From: Anthocerotibacter panamensis C109
GTDB taxonomy: Bacteria > Cyanobacteriota > Cyanobacteriia > Gloeobacterales > Anthocerotibacteraceae
Direction of reading: 5' to 3'
NCBI RefSeq assembly: GCF_018389385.1
Contig: NZ_CP062698.1
Location: forward strand, 2,917,501-2,981,500
DNA: 64,000 nucleotides
Shown: piece after piece, positions 1 to 9,558 of the stretch
Layout of the letters: the number at the start of each line of letters is the position of its first letter
How positions within the stretch are numbered: position 1 is the first letter of the stretch
Program-made: the position numbers and the translations under genes
The notes under the pieces: model-generated
Told to the model about the DNA's origin: nothing
The model's input: only the letters and a program-made list of their open reading frames with translations
Database searches by the model: none

Positions 1-1848
1 CTCGACCAAGGCATTGGCGATGTAGAGCGAGCAGGTAGATTTACCTTCACTGGGAATGCAGGAAGTGATGAGGATGGTACGCAGTTCTTCCTCGGGCTTA
101 GAGAACAGCAGGCGCGTCGCGATCTGGCGAAAACTCTCTTTGAAGCGGGAGTTCTCATAGGCACCCCGGTAGCGACCATAGGCGCTCTGGCGCTGGCTAC
201 GGCCCCTTCTGCGCCAACGCTGGACGTTTTGAACCAAAGTACGGAAGAAATTGGGGCGGGGGGCTTGCTCATCTGAGGAAGGGTCTGCTCCATCTAGGGC
301 AAAGAACCCACGGACCGATGGCGAATAGGGCACATAGCCCAGGAAGGGGATACCCAAAATACGAGCAAAGTCCTCTTTGCGCCGCAGGCGGTTGTTGGTC
401 AGCTCCAAATAGTAAGCGAGCAAGAAGCCCAGCACTAAGCCTCCAGCCAGCCCAAAGAGTCCGCTGTTGGTCGGCTTGGGGGCGATGGGATAGCCCGGTA
501 ACTCCGATGGCTCCAGGACACTCCAGGGGGTGACCTGCTGCACCGCAGCGAGGCGGAAGTTGTCTACTTTTTGGACGAGGTCATTGAGGCTACGCAGGCT
601 GTTCTCGACTTGATTGGTGAGGTTGGTCTGTTCTACGACCTTGGCCGTCAAGCCATCCAGCCTTCCTCGTACCGAGCCCTTGGCCTGTTGTAGCGCCCGA
701 ATAGAAGCTTCCGTGGAGGCAATCTGCGTCTGAACTTGGACCAGTTGGGTGGTGAGCGTATCCCGAATTGGGTTAGCCAGGGTCAATTGAGGTGACTCCA
801 CACTCCCCTCTGCGACCGTCTCGCCTGACTCTGCGCCCAGAACCGTACTATCCACTAGGGGCTTGGCATCGCTCGTACCCTGGGGGGGCTTGGCTCTGCG
901 AAACAGAGAATCCGAGAGGAGCATGGCAGTCTGTTTGGCAATCAAGGCTTCGATCGTAGCGATTTCCTTCCTGACCCCCTGTAAGGGTGGATAGCTCTCT
1001 TTGTAGGAAATCTGGTACTGAGCGAGCTGTCTGTATTTTTCTTGGAGGGTCGAGAGCAATTTCTGATAATAGGGGTCCTGGCTGAGTGCGGAACTGGCTA
1101 GGGCTTGGTCTTCACTCACCCCGCCCATGCGCTGATAGATCCTCTGGCGGGTTCCGAGTAGCCCCTTGAGGGCTAGATCCTGAGCCTGGAGGTCTCGGTC
1201 AATCTGCAACGTATTGGTAGACAGAGAACCCTGGAGCTGCGAGGGAGCAATCTCGCCGTTGCGGGTCAGAAAATCTTGATATTTTTGTTGGGCGACCTGG
1301 AGAGATTTGCGGGCCTGAGGGAGGGTAGCCTCCAGGTATTCGATGGCCTGACGGGCGGCAGCGCGGCGCGATTCGAGGTCATTTTGGATATAGGCTTTGC
1401 CCAGGGCATTTAAGAAAATCTGCACCCGCTCTGGGGAGGAATCACGGTAGACCACCGTCAAAATGGGGTTGATCTTATCCGTGACCGCCGTGATCGAGTA
1501 CTGGAAAGCCCTCGGGTCCTCCCCAGAGAAGAGTGGTTGCGACTCCAGGGCTTTTTGGATCACCGCCCGACTTTTGATGATCTCCTCTCCGGTCAGCGCT
1601 GGGTCAAGAGCACTGGAGATCCCGTTAGCTACGCCTCCTCGCGTGGAGTCGGCTACGGCTACGTTGACATCTTTGATAAGCCGGATCTGGGATTCGTAGA
1701 CGGGGGTCTGAGAGACTGAAAGCAGATACATCAAGGACCCGCAGAGCAGTCCTGTCAGGAGGATGATCCACCAGCGGTTTTTGAAGATGCCGAGATAAAA
1801 GCTGAGGTCCTGGCTGGCCTCTGAATTCTGTGCTTGCAACTCACTCAT
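1..1848 (-). CDS. Wzc-type polysaccharide co-polymerase / BY-family tyrosine autokinase (partial)
   Basis: Inner-membrane protein expected to control chain length and export of exopolysaccharide, with a cytoplasmic tyrosine kinase domain. The reading frame is open from the ATG at 1848 to the left edge (616 codons), so the C-terminus lies outside the window. Visible parts: membrane segment at about residues 26-43 (RWWIILLTGLLCGSLMYLL), a long periplasmic coiled-coil region, a second membrane segment near 458-478, and a P-loop SCIPSEGKST with Lys603, which is the BY-kinase Walker A form. The Walker B motifs and the Tyr-rich tail cannot be seen. The gene lies 13 bp downstream of the OPX gene, its usual partner, and is the last visible gene of the minus-strand cluster. 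Confidence 0.93.
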   Translation of the reverse strand, partial: MSELQAQNSEASQDLSFYLGIFKNRWWIILLTGLLCGSLMYLLSVSQTPVYESQIRLIKDVNVAVADSTRGGVANGISSALDPALTGEEIIKSRAVIQKALESQPLFSGEDPRAFQYSITAVTDKINPILTVVYRDSSPERVQIFLNALGKAYIQNDLESRRAAARQAIEYLEATLPQARKSLQVAQQKYQDFLTRNGEIAPSQLQGSLSTNTLQIDRDLQAQDLALKGLLGTRQRIYQRMGGVSEDQALASSALSQDPYYQKLLSTLQEKYRQLAQYQISYKESYPPLQGVRKEIATIEALIAKQTAMLLSDSLFRRAKPPQGTSDAKPLVDSTVLGAESGETVAEGSVESPQLTLANPIRDTLTTQLVQVQTQIASTEASIRALQQAKGSVRGRLDGLTAKVVEQTNLTNQVENSLRSLNDLVQKVDNFRLAAVQQVTPWSVLEPSELPGYPIAPKPTNSGLFGLAGGLVLGFLLAYYLELTNNRLRRKEDFARILGIPFLGYVPYSPSVRGFFALDGADPSSDEQAPRPNFFRTLVQNVQRWRRRGRSQRQSAYGRYRGAYENSRFKESFRQIATRLLFSKPEEELRTILITSCIPSEGKSTCSLYIANALVE

Positions 1849-1861
1849 CGGGGGTACGTTC

Positions 1862-2857
1862 CTATAACTGCCTAAAGAGTATCAAAGTAAACAAGAGGTC
1901 GCGCAAGGGCGATACGGCGGTCGTTAAGCCCCGGTAGATGGAGTCAAAAAATCCTTCGGGACGCTTGGTGACCAGTAAAACGTCTCCAGAGCGCAGGTTA
2001 TCGCTGGCGCCAAAGCCCCCCGTACCCAAATCGATGGCGGTACGCGTTACCTTACCTTCTTTGCTGCGCCGCGCCAGGAGTACGTCGTATTCCTTCTGAA
2101 CCGCAGCGCTCAGGCCCGCTTGGGTGAGCGCAATGGGGACGAAGGAGGCGCTGGTGTCTAAGGCCACGTAAGCGTTGATGTCACCCAGGATACGGACTCT
2201 GATTTTGCCTGAGCCCAGCGAGGAACTGGTCAGCAGTTGGGCATCTAGGTCACTGCCGGGGGGCGCCTTGGGAATGACAATGCGGTCCCCGTCAGCCAGT
2301 AGAATATCCCGTTGCTGGCTGGACTGATCCGCAATCAGATCGAAGAGATTGAGTTTGCGGGTGCCGGTAACTTCTTGGGTGAGCAAGACACTGCGGACAT
2401 CGGCCTCTTCAGTCACGCCGGCGGCGGCCTGGAGGAGGGTGGTCATGGTTGCCCCTGGTTTGAGTTCGTAGGGGCCGGGACGGTTGACTTCTCCAGTCAG
2501 GACCACATGCACCGGCCTGAGAGAAGACAGATTCACCGAGACGGTGGCGTTTTTGAAGTAGGTGCTGTAGCGTTCGTTGAGTAGTGCGGTCACTTCAGAG
2601 ACTTCCAAACCCTCTACGGGCAACGTGCCCACAAGGGGCAACGAGAGGGTACCGTCAGGGAGAATCGCATAATCCCCAGCAATTTTGAGGGAGTCATCGT
2701 AGACGGGGGCATAGAAGATCCCGATGCGCAGTCCGTCTCCGGGGCCAACTCGGTAGGTAGACCGGGCCACGCCCAAGTCAAAACTTTGCTGCGCCAAGAG
2801 GGGCACTCCTCCAAATAGCTGGAGCAGCAAGATCACAACAAACCATGTATTTTTCAT
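1862..2857 (-). CDS. polysaccharide export outer-membrane protein (OPX/Wza family)
   Basis: Predicted periplasmic/outer-membrane component of the secretion channel. I chose the ATG at 2857 (331 aa) because it begins directly with a signal peptide (MKNTWFVVILLLQLFGG, cleavage near residue 22). A longer frame reaching 3043 would place 62 unrelated residues before it. A Poly_export domain (YRVGPGDGLRIGIF) is followed by SLBB-type repeats (VVLTGEVNRPGPYELK, then a second near ILGDINAYVALD). The C-terminus ends in a hydrophobic helix, as in Wza relatives. There is no lipobox Cys in the signal peptide. A paralogue lies at 40728-41777. It would pair with the downstream Wzc-type kinase. Confidence 0.93.
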   Translation of the reverse strand: MKNTWFVVILLLQLFGGVPLLAQQSFDLGVARSTYRVGPGDGLRIGIFYAPVYDDSLKIAGDYAILPDGTLSLPLVGTLPVEGLEVSEVTALLNERYSTYFKNATVSVNLSSLRPVHVVLTGEVNRPGPYELKPGATMTTLLQAAAGVTEEADVRSVLLTQEVTGTRKLNLFDLIADQSSQQRDILLADGDRIVIPKAPPGSDLDAQLLTSSSLGSGKIRVRILGDINAYVALDTSASFVPIALTQAGLSAAVQKEYDVLLARRSKEGKVTRTAIDLGTGGFGASDNLRSGDVLLVTKRPEGFFDSIYRGLTTAVSPLRDLLFTLILFRQL

Positions 2858-3146
2858 AAGCAAGTATTGGGGGTACGGGCAAAGAGCTTGGCGCAACTTG
2901 AACACAGGTCGGGACAACAACCAGGGAAGAGCAGATAAACCAGTCCCTAATCGGCAGGCAGTAACCCGCTCGGACCCGCTCGAGGAAGTCTTGATCCACC
3001 AGTGCTGGCTATGTGTATGGCTTAGATTTTGAACAGCATACACGTGTAGTCAACCTCCACAACAGTACCTAGGGGAGCCAAGATCTGGATTGATAGTAAC
3101 GCAGGTTGGTTAAAAAAACCACTAAGGCTGGAACCGCTGACCGGCC

Positions 3147-4379
3147 TCAATTTCCGGGAAACCAAGTTTTTTCACCCCAGTGATAGGCCAAGGAAAAAAG
3201 ATAGGTAAGCCATACAGTCAAGATCCCAAAGCCCAGAGCCCCGAAAAACGTTGTGTATCGCCCCAGAAGGTAGCCCAGCCCCAGCGCGACTGGATAGGCA
3301 AAAGGTTGATGGATCAGGTACAGATGATAGGAATCTACCGTACTCAGGTGGCGGAACAGCGCCAAACGTTGCAGCAGATGCGCCAGTCGGAAGCCCAGAA
3401 TGGTCAATCCAGGGGTGAAAACCAGACTGCTCAAGGGGTAGGTGGGGGTGAACCAGTTCAACAGGTTGCCCAAGAGGACCAAGAGTAGGGCTACCAGTAG
3501 TGCCCAGGGCGTCAAGAGGGCTTGCGTCCACTGCTGTTGTGCAGCCCGGAACTTTTGTCCCAGAACCATACCTAGAGCGAAGAGGCACGGCTCTATCAGC
3601 AGGATGTCGTACCAAGCATTCTCGATGAGCCACCCTGCCTGGAGTAGCTGGTAAGCAATCATACTCACCAAGAATGTAGCTCCCAGGAGTACGGCGGCTC
3701 CCTTGTGCTTGAGGACCCAAAACATCCAGGGGAAGGCCAGATAGGCTCCCACAATCGCGGGCACAAACCACCAAGCGGGAGCAAAAAAACTGGCCCTGCC
3801 CTGCTGTGCCCAGGGATTAATTAAGAGGCTATGACTCACCAGCAGATTGACCGAGTCCGTGCTGACGAGCGCCTGTACCTGCGCCTGAATGCGGTCAAAA
3901 GGGGGGACTTCAAACTGGCTAAGCCCATAACGCAGGCTGAGAAAAGGAATCAAGAAAGCACCGGCTACCCAGTAAAAGGGCAACAGAACCCGCTTGAGGC
4001 GGCGCTGATACCACTTAAGCCAATAGCCCGACTCCTGCGGCCAGTTACCCAGACTCAAGCTGAGGGAGAAGCCACTAATAAGAATAAAGACTTCGACGGC
4101 CTCCCAACCAAAGCCACCCAGTAGACCCACCGTATTTGTCAAGAGCGCCGCCAGACCGCTGTGGCTGTCCAGCAGGAGATAGCGGGCGGTGTCCCAGGCC
4201 GTATTGCTATTGCGGTAGGCCCAGACCAGACTGCGAAAACCGGGCGGTGCCCCACTATTCGAGAACAGTCCTGCCTTCAGGCAAGCTCTGAGCCAGTGAA
4301 AGAGCACAATTTCCAGCGCACAGAGAAATCTAAGACCATCCAACCACTCTAGCCGCGTCTGAGAACGAGCCCCTTTCAC
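3147..4379 (-). CDS. acyltransferase 3 family membrane protein (OafA/exopolysaccharide acyltransferase type)
   Basis: 410-aa integral membrane protein likely to add O-acyl groups to sugars on the lipid-linked precursor. The N-terminus RLEWLDGLRFLCALEIVLFH carries the acyltransferase-3 signature, including the conserved His in the first membrane helix. About nine or ten hydrophobic helices follow. The GTG start at 4379 overlaps the stop of the preceding glycosyltransferase (GTGA), which indicates translational coupling. The acyl donor and target sugar cannot be told from sequence. Confidence 0.9.
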   Translation of the reverse strand: MKGARSQTRLEWLDGLRFLCALEIVLFHWLRACLKAGLFSNSGAPPGFRSLVWAYRNSNTAWDTARYLLLDSHSGLAALLTNTVGLLGGFGWEAVEVFILISGFSLSLSLGNWPQESGYWLKWYQRRLKRVLLPFYWVAGAFLIPFLSLRYGLSQFEVPPFDRIQAQVQALVSTDSVNLLVSHSLLINPWAQQGRASFFAPAWWFVPAIVGAYLAFPWMFWVLKHKGAAVLLGATFLVSMIAYQLLQAGWLIENAWYDILLIEPCLFALGMVLGQKFRAAQQQWTQALLTPWALLVALLLVLLGNLLNWFTPTYPLSSLVFTPGLTILGFRLAHLLQRLALFRHLSTVDSYHLYLIHQPFAYPVALGLGYLLGRYTTFFGALGFGILTVWLTYLFSLAYHWGEKTWFPGN

Positions 4380-5542
4380 TTGAGCAGCTCAAGCAACGGG
4401 TTGTTGCTCCGTCCATGCCGATGCTGGTCGAGTTTAGCTTCAATAAAATTGGTCATCTTCTGGATGAAGCGCTCCTCAGAGAATTGCATCGTGTGTAGCG
4501 CAATCTTCTCTGAATGCCAGGACCCTTGCTCCAGGCGAAAAAGGGCTGTGTTAAGCGCTTCTGCGGTCGCTTCACCAAAAAAGACCCCGGTCACGCCTTC
4601 AATCACGGTCTCTAGGGCTCCGCCTCGGGCATAAGCGACTACCGGGCGTCCGCAGGCCATGGCTTCCACCGGGGCGATCCCAAAATCTTCTTCTCCCGGA
4701 AAAATAAAGCCCCGGCAGCGCTGAAGATGACTGGTGACCACTTCATCGCTCTGGCGGCCCAGAAACTTGATGTTGGACTTTGCCCTTTGCTCAAGACGCG
4801 TGCGCTCAGGTCCGTCTCCAATAATGATTAGGGGGCGGCCATTGCGGTTGAACGCTTGGATGGCAAGGTCATGGCGCTTATAGCCAACCAGACGGCCCAC
4901 CATCAAGTAAAAGTCTTCCCAGGTATCGTTCGGGGTGAAGCGGTGGACCTCGACGGGAGGATAGATCACCGTCGCCTCGCGTCGGTAGTACTTCTGAATT
5001 CGGCGGCGGACATGCTGAGAGTTGGCGATGAATTCGTCCACCCGGTTGGAGCTAACTTGATCCCACAGGCGCAAATAGTTCATCATCCAGGGGATCAACG
5101 ACTTTTGCCAGGGTTGGAGTTCCTCCAAATCGAGATAGCGGTGGTAAAAGTCCCAGGCATAGCGGATGGGGCTGTGACAATAGCAGATATGTAGGGTGTC
5201 AGGTCCAGTGAGGAGCCCTTTGATCACGGAATGGCTGCCTGAGATGACGAGATCGTAGTCATCAAAGTTCAGGTGTTCGACCGCAGTGGGCATCAAGGGC
5301 AGGTAAAGCTGGTAGCGCGTTTTGGCTCCAGGCAGGTTTTGAATAAACGAAGTGCGGATATCCCAGTCCCGAAAATAGCTGGGCATCTTATCCGGGTTAT
5401 AGACAGTTGTGTAGACCGGAGCAGCGGGGAAATGGCGTTTAAGGGCAGAGAGGAACTTTTCTGCGCCGCCGCCGCCGCCTGCTGTCGCCAACTGGTCGTG
5501 GGCAATAGCCACGCGTAGAGCACCCAATTCGAGGGGAATCAC
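4376..5542 (-). CDS. GT4-family glycosyltransferase
   Basis: 388-aa cytoplasmic GT-B glycosyltransferase. The N-terminal Rossmann half starts RVAIAHDQLATAGGGGGAEK, and the ICYCHSPIRYAWDFYHRY stretch is typical of one GT4 subgroup. The C-terminal half has the EX7E motif (EDFGIAPVE) followed by AMACGRPVVA. The GTG start overlaps the upstream stop by four bases (GTGA). It closely resembles the protein at 47145-48338 in the plus-strand cluster. Both are followed or preceded by a GGAE-type GT, so this GT pair is shared by the two clusters. Donor and acceptor sugars are unknown. Confidence 0.94.
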   Translation of the reverse strand: MIPLELGALRVAIAHDQLATAGGGGGAEKFLSALKRHFPAAPVYTTVYNPDKMPSYFRDWDIRTSFIQNLPGAKTRYQLYLPLMPTAVEHLNFDDYDLVISGSHSVIKGLLTGPDTLHICYCHSPIRYAWDFYHRYLDLEELQPWQKSLIPWMMNYLRLWDQVSSNRVDEFIANSQHVRRRIQKYYRREATVIYPPVEVHRFTPNDTWEDFYLMVGRLVGYKRHDLAIQAFNRNGRPLIIIGDGPERTRLEQRAKSNIKFLGRQSDEVVTSHLQRCRGFIFPGEEDFGIAPVEAMACGRPVVAYARGGALETVIEGVTGVFFGEATAEALNTALFRLEQGSWHSEKIALHTMQFSEERFIQKMTNFIEAKLDQHRHGRSNNPLLELLK

Positions 5543-6708
5543 TGGAGGGCTCCGTAAAGTGAAGTGAATTGTCCGGCCATGGTCTGGAGTGTAAAATACT
5601 TCTCAACCCGCTGACGACCAGATCTTCCTGCTTTTTGGGTGAAATCAGGGTTTTGTTTGAAGCGGCAAAGGGCTTTTGCTAAAGCATCAGCATCTGCGAC
5701 CGGCACCAAAAGTCCTGTTTCCCCAGCGCAGACAATCTCTGGAACTCCCCCCCCTTGAGTTGCAACAATAGGTTTCCCAAAAGCCATAGCTTCAATCAAA
5801 ACCCGGCCAAAGGGTTCGTGTTCTGAAGGCAAGGCCAACAGATCAAAGGCTTGCATAAAATCTGCCACATCGGTCTGCGCCCCTGTGAAGGTGACCCGGT
5901 CCGCCACGCCCAACCGACGAGCTTGCTCCTCTAAGCGCTGCTGCTCCCCCCGAAACTGGAGGATCTCGCCGCCTACGCATAAATAGTAAAGCTCCGGGTG
6001 TCCACCCCGGAGGGCTTGGGCAGCAGCCAGCAGGTGGCGGTGACCCTTCCAAGGAATCAGATGACCAACCATCCCCACCAGGAAAGCCTCTGGGGGGATC
6101 CCGAAGGCGCGGCGGACCTCCAAACCCGTCACCCGAGCGTGCAGTGCTTGGACATCGACGCCGTTGGGGATCACTTGGGCCTGAACTTGTAGGGCTGGAG
6201 GGAGGTCTTGACGCACCGCCTCGGAGATACAGACGATGCGGGGACGGACCAGACGGGCACATAGCTCCAGGAGGGTGCGGTTATCGCCCCGTTGCGTGAT
6301 GAGGTCTTGCAGGTGCCACACAAGGGGGGTACGGCTCCCGAGGACAGCCAGACTGCCCAAGACATGAGCTTTGAGGGTATTGGTCTGGAGCAGATCAGTC
6401 CGGTGCTGGGCAAAGATACGGCGTAGCTGGGCTTGGACCCGGAGCAATTCCGGGACTTGAGCTAAGGCCGAGCGCAAGGGGGCACGCTGGATCTGTTCGC
6501 GGGCCAAAAAGCGGGCACGCTCGGCCATCGTGAAGAGACTGACGGGGATATCGATGGCTTTGAAGTAGTCTACCAGGGGACCGCCGGGGGTCGTGGCAAG
6601 GCGTGCCCGAATCCGGGTACGGTCCAGCCGGGAGACCAGATCGAACAGATTATGCTCCGCCCCGCCCATTTCGCTGGTGTGGTCAAGGTAGAGAACGCGC
6701 AAAGTCAT
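5539..6708 (-). CDS. GT4-family glycosyltransferase (GGAE type)
   Basis: 389 aa. Starts at an ATG with VLYLDHTSEMGGAEHNLFDL, the GGAE motif near the N-terminus of many retaining GT4 enzymes. The nucleotide-sugar half carries EPFGRVLIEAMAFGKPIVAT (EX7E) and GGGVPEIV. The stop overlaps the next gene's GTG. A paralogue at 48348-49466 sits in the other cluster next to the paralogue of the downstream gene. Expected to add one sugar to the repeat unit on the cytoplasmic face of the membrane. Sugar specificity is not readable. Confidence 0.94.
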   Translation of the reverse strand: MTLRVLYLDHTSEMGGAEHNLFDLVSRLDRTRIRARLATTPGGPLVDYFKAIDIPVSLFTMAERARFLAREQIQRAPLRSALAQVPELLRVQAQLRRIFAQHRTDLLQTNTLKAHVLGSLAVLGSRTPLVWHLQDLITQRGDNRTLLELCARLVRPRIVCISEAVRQDLPPALQVQAQVIPNGVDVQALHARVTGLEVRRAFGIPPEAFLVGMVGHLIPWKGHRHLLAAAQALRGGHPELYYLCVGGEILQFRGEQQRLEEQARRLGVADRVTFTGAQTDVADFMQAFDLLALPSEHEPFGRVLIEAMAFGKPIVATQGGGVPEIVCAGETGLLVPVADADALAKALCRFKQNPDFTQKAGRSGRQRVEKYFTLQTMAGQFTSLYGALQ

Positions 6709-6850
6709 TACAGTCTGTGGGGGTAAGGGAGCATGTGTTATTCACTGAGAGAAATTGCGCTCAAACTAACGCTTGGCTGATTTTTCGGGCGATTTTACTG
6801 CCGGAAATCCAGCCCGTGTCATCAAACAAATGTCTTAGCTCGTCAGGACT

Positions 6851-7948
6851 TCAGGCTGCGACCATAATTTTTTCATAGACTTGCAGCGTTTTCTCGGCGT
6901 GTTTTTGCCAGGTAAACTGCTTCACCCAACGCAGACCGTTTTCAGACCAGCCTGAGGCGTCCTCAGGATCGGATAGAAGTCGTACAATCGGTTCTACAAA
7001 AGACTCGATAGCGGCGGGGTCAGCGAGGAATCCAGCGCCCTGAACAACCTCCGGCAAGGAAGAGCAGTTGCTTGCGACCACAGGGGTGCCGCAGGCCATG
7101 GCCTCTAGGACCGGGAAACCAAAGCCTTCCAGCCAAGAGGGGAAGACGCAGACATCGGCAAAGTTGTAGAGCGCGACTAGATCATAGAGCGGGACATGCG
7201 CTAGATGGGTCAGGTGCTCCGCCAGCCCGAGGTGCGCTATAAGCCCTTGTTGGGCAGGCGTGAAGACCCCGCCGACTTTGAGCAAACGAACGGGCACATG
7301 CGCCCGGACGTGCGCTGTAATCTGGAGCAGCGCCTCAATATTCTTGCGCTCAAAGCAATCCCCCACATGGATCAAAGTCGGTCCTGACGGGATTTTGTAG
7401 CGGTGGGCAACCTCTGCAATTTCAGTCGGGGACAGGACGCGAAAACTAGCACTGAGGCCAGGAGGGATCACAATGACCGTAGCTCCAGCCGCCAGTCCTG
7501 ATTTCTCTAGCGCCACTTTGGTGAATTCAGAGTCGCAAATCACCCATTGAGCCCGGTCCAACCCGCTGAGAATATGGTCACAACTAAGATGGAATAAAGG
7601 GTTACGGCTTTTTTGACGCCGATATAAAATATTCAGATCGTGGCACGTTACCACGGTCCTGTCCTGGGGTAAGTGGTGCAGCAGATGGGCATAGGAATGG
7701 TCAATAACGTGATGGAGGTCCGCGCTTGTGCGCAAGGGATAGAGAAAATGGCGGTTGAGGAGGAGGTCTGTTTTTGCCACGATATCCCAGGCGGGCAGGA
7801 CACGGCCCAACAGCGGGGTAAGAGACGGTATCAGGCATTCCACCCCAGACCCGAGGGCTTCGCTCAGGGCAGCTTTGAGGTACGTGGCACACACTTCCAT
7901 ACTGCGGCGTTGTTCTTCCAGCAGGTCACCATAGAGTTGTATTTTCAT
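6851..7948 (-). CDS. GT4-family glycosyltransferase (mannosyltransferase-like)
   Basis: 365 aa, ATG start overlapping the upstream polymerase stop (ATGA). The C-terminal half contains EGFGFPVLEAMACGTPVVAS and the SSLPEV motif characteristic of the mannosyl/rhamnosyl-type GT4 subgroup, also found in the protein at 22578-23681. The N-terminal half is less conserved. The central VICDSEFTKVALEKSG is the usual 'serine after Rossmann turn' region. A 142-bp gap before the next gene is the longest in this stretch, so an internal promoter or terminator is possible there, though none is obvious. The mannose assignment is inference by subgroup only. Confidence 0.93.
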   Translation of the reverse strand: MKIQLYGDLLEEQRRSMEVCATYLKAALSEALGSGVECLIPSLTPLLGRVLPAWDIVAKTDLLLNRHFLYPLRTSADLHHVIDHSYAHLLHHLPQDRTVVTCHDLNILYRRQKSRNPLFHLSCDHILSGLDRAQWVICDSEFTKVALEKSGLAAGATVIVIPPGLSASFRVLSPTEIAEVAHRYKIPSGPTLIHVGDCFERKNIEALLQITAHVRAHVPVRLLKVGGVFTPAQQGLIAHLGLAEHLTHLAHVPLYDLVALYNFADVCVFPSWLEGFGFPVLEAMACGTPVVASNCSSLPEVVQGAGFLADPAAIESFVEPIVRLLSDPEDASGWSENGLRWVKQFTWQKHAEKTLQVYEKIMVAA

Positions 7949-9495
7949 GGGTCAGCATCTGACTGCGGCTGATCTTGTAGGCTAGCCGCAGTCCCCAGCA
8001 TCATGCCCGGTAGCAGCCAGAAGAGCAGGTTCTGTGGGAATACAATAAAGCTTCCAAAAGGCCAATAAACTGTCATGAGGGACATCAAGATAAATCCACT
8101 TAGCATATAGGTACGCAATTCTTGATTGTCCACTTTTTTGAGGGCTCGCCAGCCACTTACCAGGAAGGTCAAATGCATAAAAAGCCAGAGCAAGGTGCCC
8201 GGTATACCCAGAGCTAGCAAGCTCAAGTTGAGGTTGTTTTCGGAATTTTCCGGCTGCGGTCTGACGTAGGTGCCTGCTATCTGTGCAGCGAGTGCCGCTC
8301 CTACACCAAGGTTATCCAGCCCTGCACCCAAGGGATAGCGCTGCGCGAGGTCTATAGGAAAGATCGTAACTTGAGCCAGTCTATTTTCTGAATTAAAGGT
8401 TTCTACCAAGTTCTCTGGAGATTTGATGGAATCGTAGCGAAAGCCCAGGGAGGGCGCAACGACAGAAACCAATTGAAAAGCGACAACAAATAAAACCGAT
8501 AAAATTCCAATATTCAGGATTATTCGAACCTTAGAGACATTGGGAGCCAGTAGAACTAGCGTAACAGCCAGGGTCAAAAGACCAATAATAAGGGCACTGC
8601 GCGAGCCCGAAGCATAGATTCCAAGCGCTGCCCCAATCGCAAGAATATATAAGAAAACTCCATAAAAGCTGTTGGGAAGCTTAGCAAGTGTTGTCTCTTG
8701 TTGCTTTCTTCTATTGAGCAGCGCTAATATCATGGGGATCGCTGCCACCCCAACGGCCCCAGAGAAACCCCCATCCGACCCTAAAGCTAAGGGCCGAAAA
8801 GTCTCTTCTCCACTCTCAGTAGTTACGGTCTCTCTGATTTTATAAATTTGCCTGTAATAACCAGGACCCCAACTGGCTACAGCTCTAGGTCCAATGTAAG
8901 ATTGATAAACAGCTACCCCGCCATTGAGAGCAGCAACAATAGCAATCGTGATCAGCAAGGCTCTCCAAACTTTCACCGAGCGCAAAAAGTAGTAGCCGAT
9001 AAAGTACAAGGGGATCATCTCCCAAAACAACCGGGCGTTAATAAAGCTCGCCAAGGGGCTATTGGCAGCGGGATTAAAAAATTGAATAAACAAGTTCAGC
9101 CCAAAAAGTATAAAGATTCCAAGAAGTGGCGGTTTAATACTAGTACGACGCTCCCCACGACCCGCAATCAAACCAAGCAATAAAGCCAAGATCAAGGCGT
9201 ATAGAAGTAAATCACGACCTAGATAAGCAAAAATAGATTCGTTTCTAGAATCGCCTAAATATTTTAAAGGGCCTTCAAAAAGCCCAGCAAAAACAATTGA
9301 AGCCAAGACCGCAAAAGGGGCATTTTTTGAGAAGAAGACATAGCCGACCCCGATAATTACGATAGCAAAACCCAGATAACGCCAGACTGAGAAGGTTTCA
9401 GAGGGTAGGGCCAGGAAGATGAGCAAAAGGGCCAGGATCGCCCCGAGAATGAGCGGCGTGAAACGAAATACGTTGGGTTGGGCGGCTATTTTCAT
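7945..9495 (-). CDS. O-antigen polymerase/ligase-like membrane protein (Wzy/WaaL superfamily)
   Basis: 516 aa with about twelve hydrophobic segments from FRFTPLILGAILALLLIFLA onward. A large periplasmic loop before the last helices carries the conserved Arg/His-poor Wzy region (YPLGAGLDNLGVG). The SGSRSALIIGLL motif is typical of the O-antigen ligase Pfam family. It should polymerise lipid-linked repeat units in the periplasm or ligate the chain. Base composition is more AT-rich than the flanking GTs. A second polymerase at 45761-47155 occupies the equivalent place in the plus-strand cluster. Polymerase and ligase cannot be separated by sequence alone. Confidence 0.88.
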   Translation of the reverse strand: MKIAAQPNVFRFTPLILGAILALLLIFLALPSETFSVWRYLGFAIVIIGVGYVFFSKNAPFAVLASIVFAGLFEGPLKYLGDSRNESIFAYLGRDLLLYALILALLLGLIAGRGERRTSIKPPLLGIFILFGLNLFIQFFNPAANSPLASFINARLFWEMIPLYFIGYYFLRSVKVWRALLITIAIVAALNGGVAVYQSYIGPRAVASWGPGYYRQIYKIRETVTTESGEETFRPLALGSDGGFSGAVGVAAIPMILALLNRRKQQETTLAKLPNSFYGVFLYILAIGAALGIYASGSRSALIIGLLTLAVTLVLLAPNVSKVRIILNIGILSVLFVVAFQLVSVVAPSLGFRYDSIKSPENLVETFNSENRLAQVTIFPIDLAQRYPLGAGLDNLGVGAALAAQIAGTYVRPQPENSENNLNLSLLALGIPGTLLWLFMHLTFLVSGWRALKKVDNQELRTYMLSGFILMSLMTVYWPFGSFIVFPQNLLFWLLPGMMLGTAASLQDQPQSDADP

Positions 9496-9558
9496 GAGGG
9501 AGCAGAATTTTTAGAAGGACATGGCGGGTTTTTATGCCCCAGCGCATGGCACACGCGA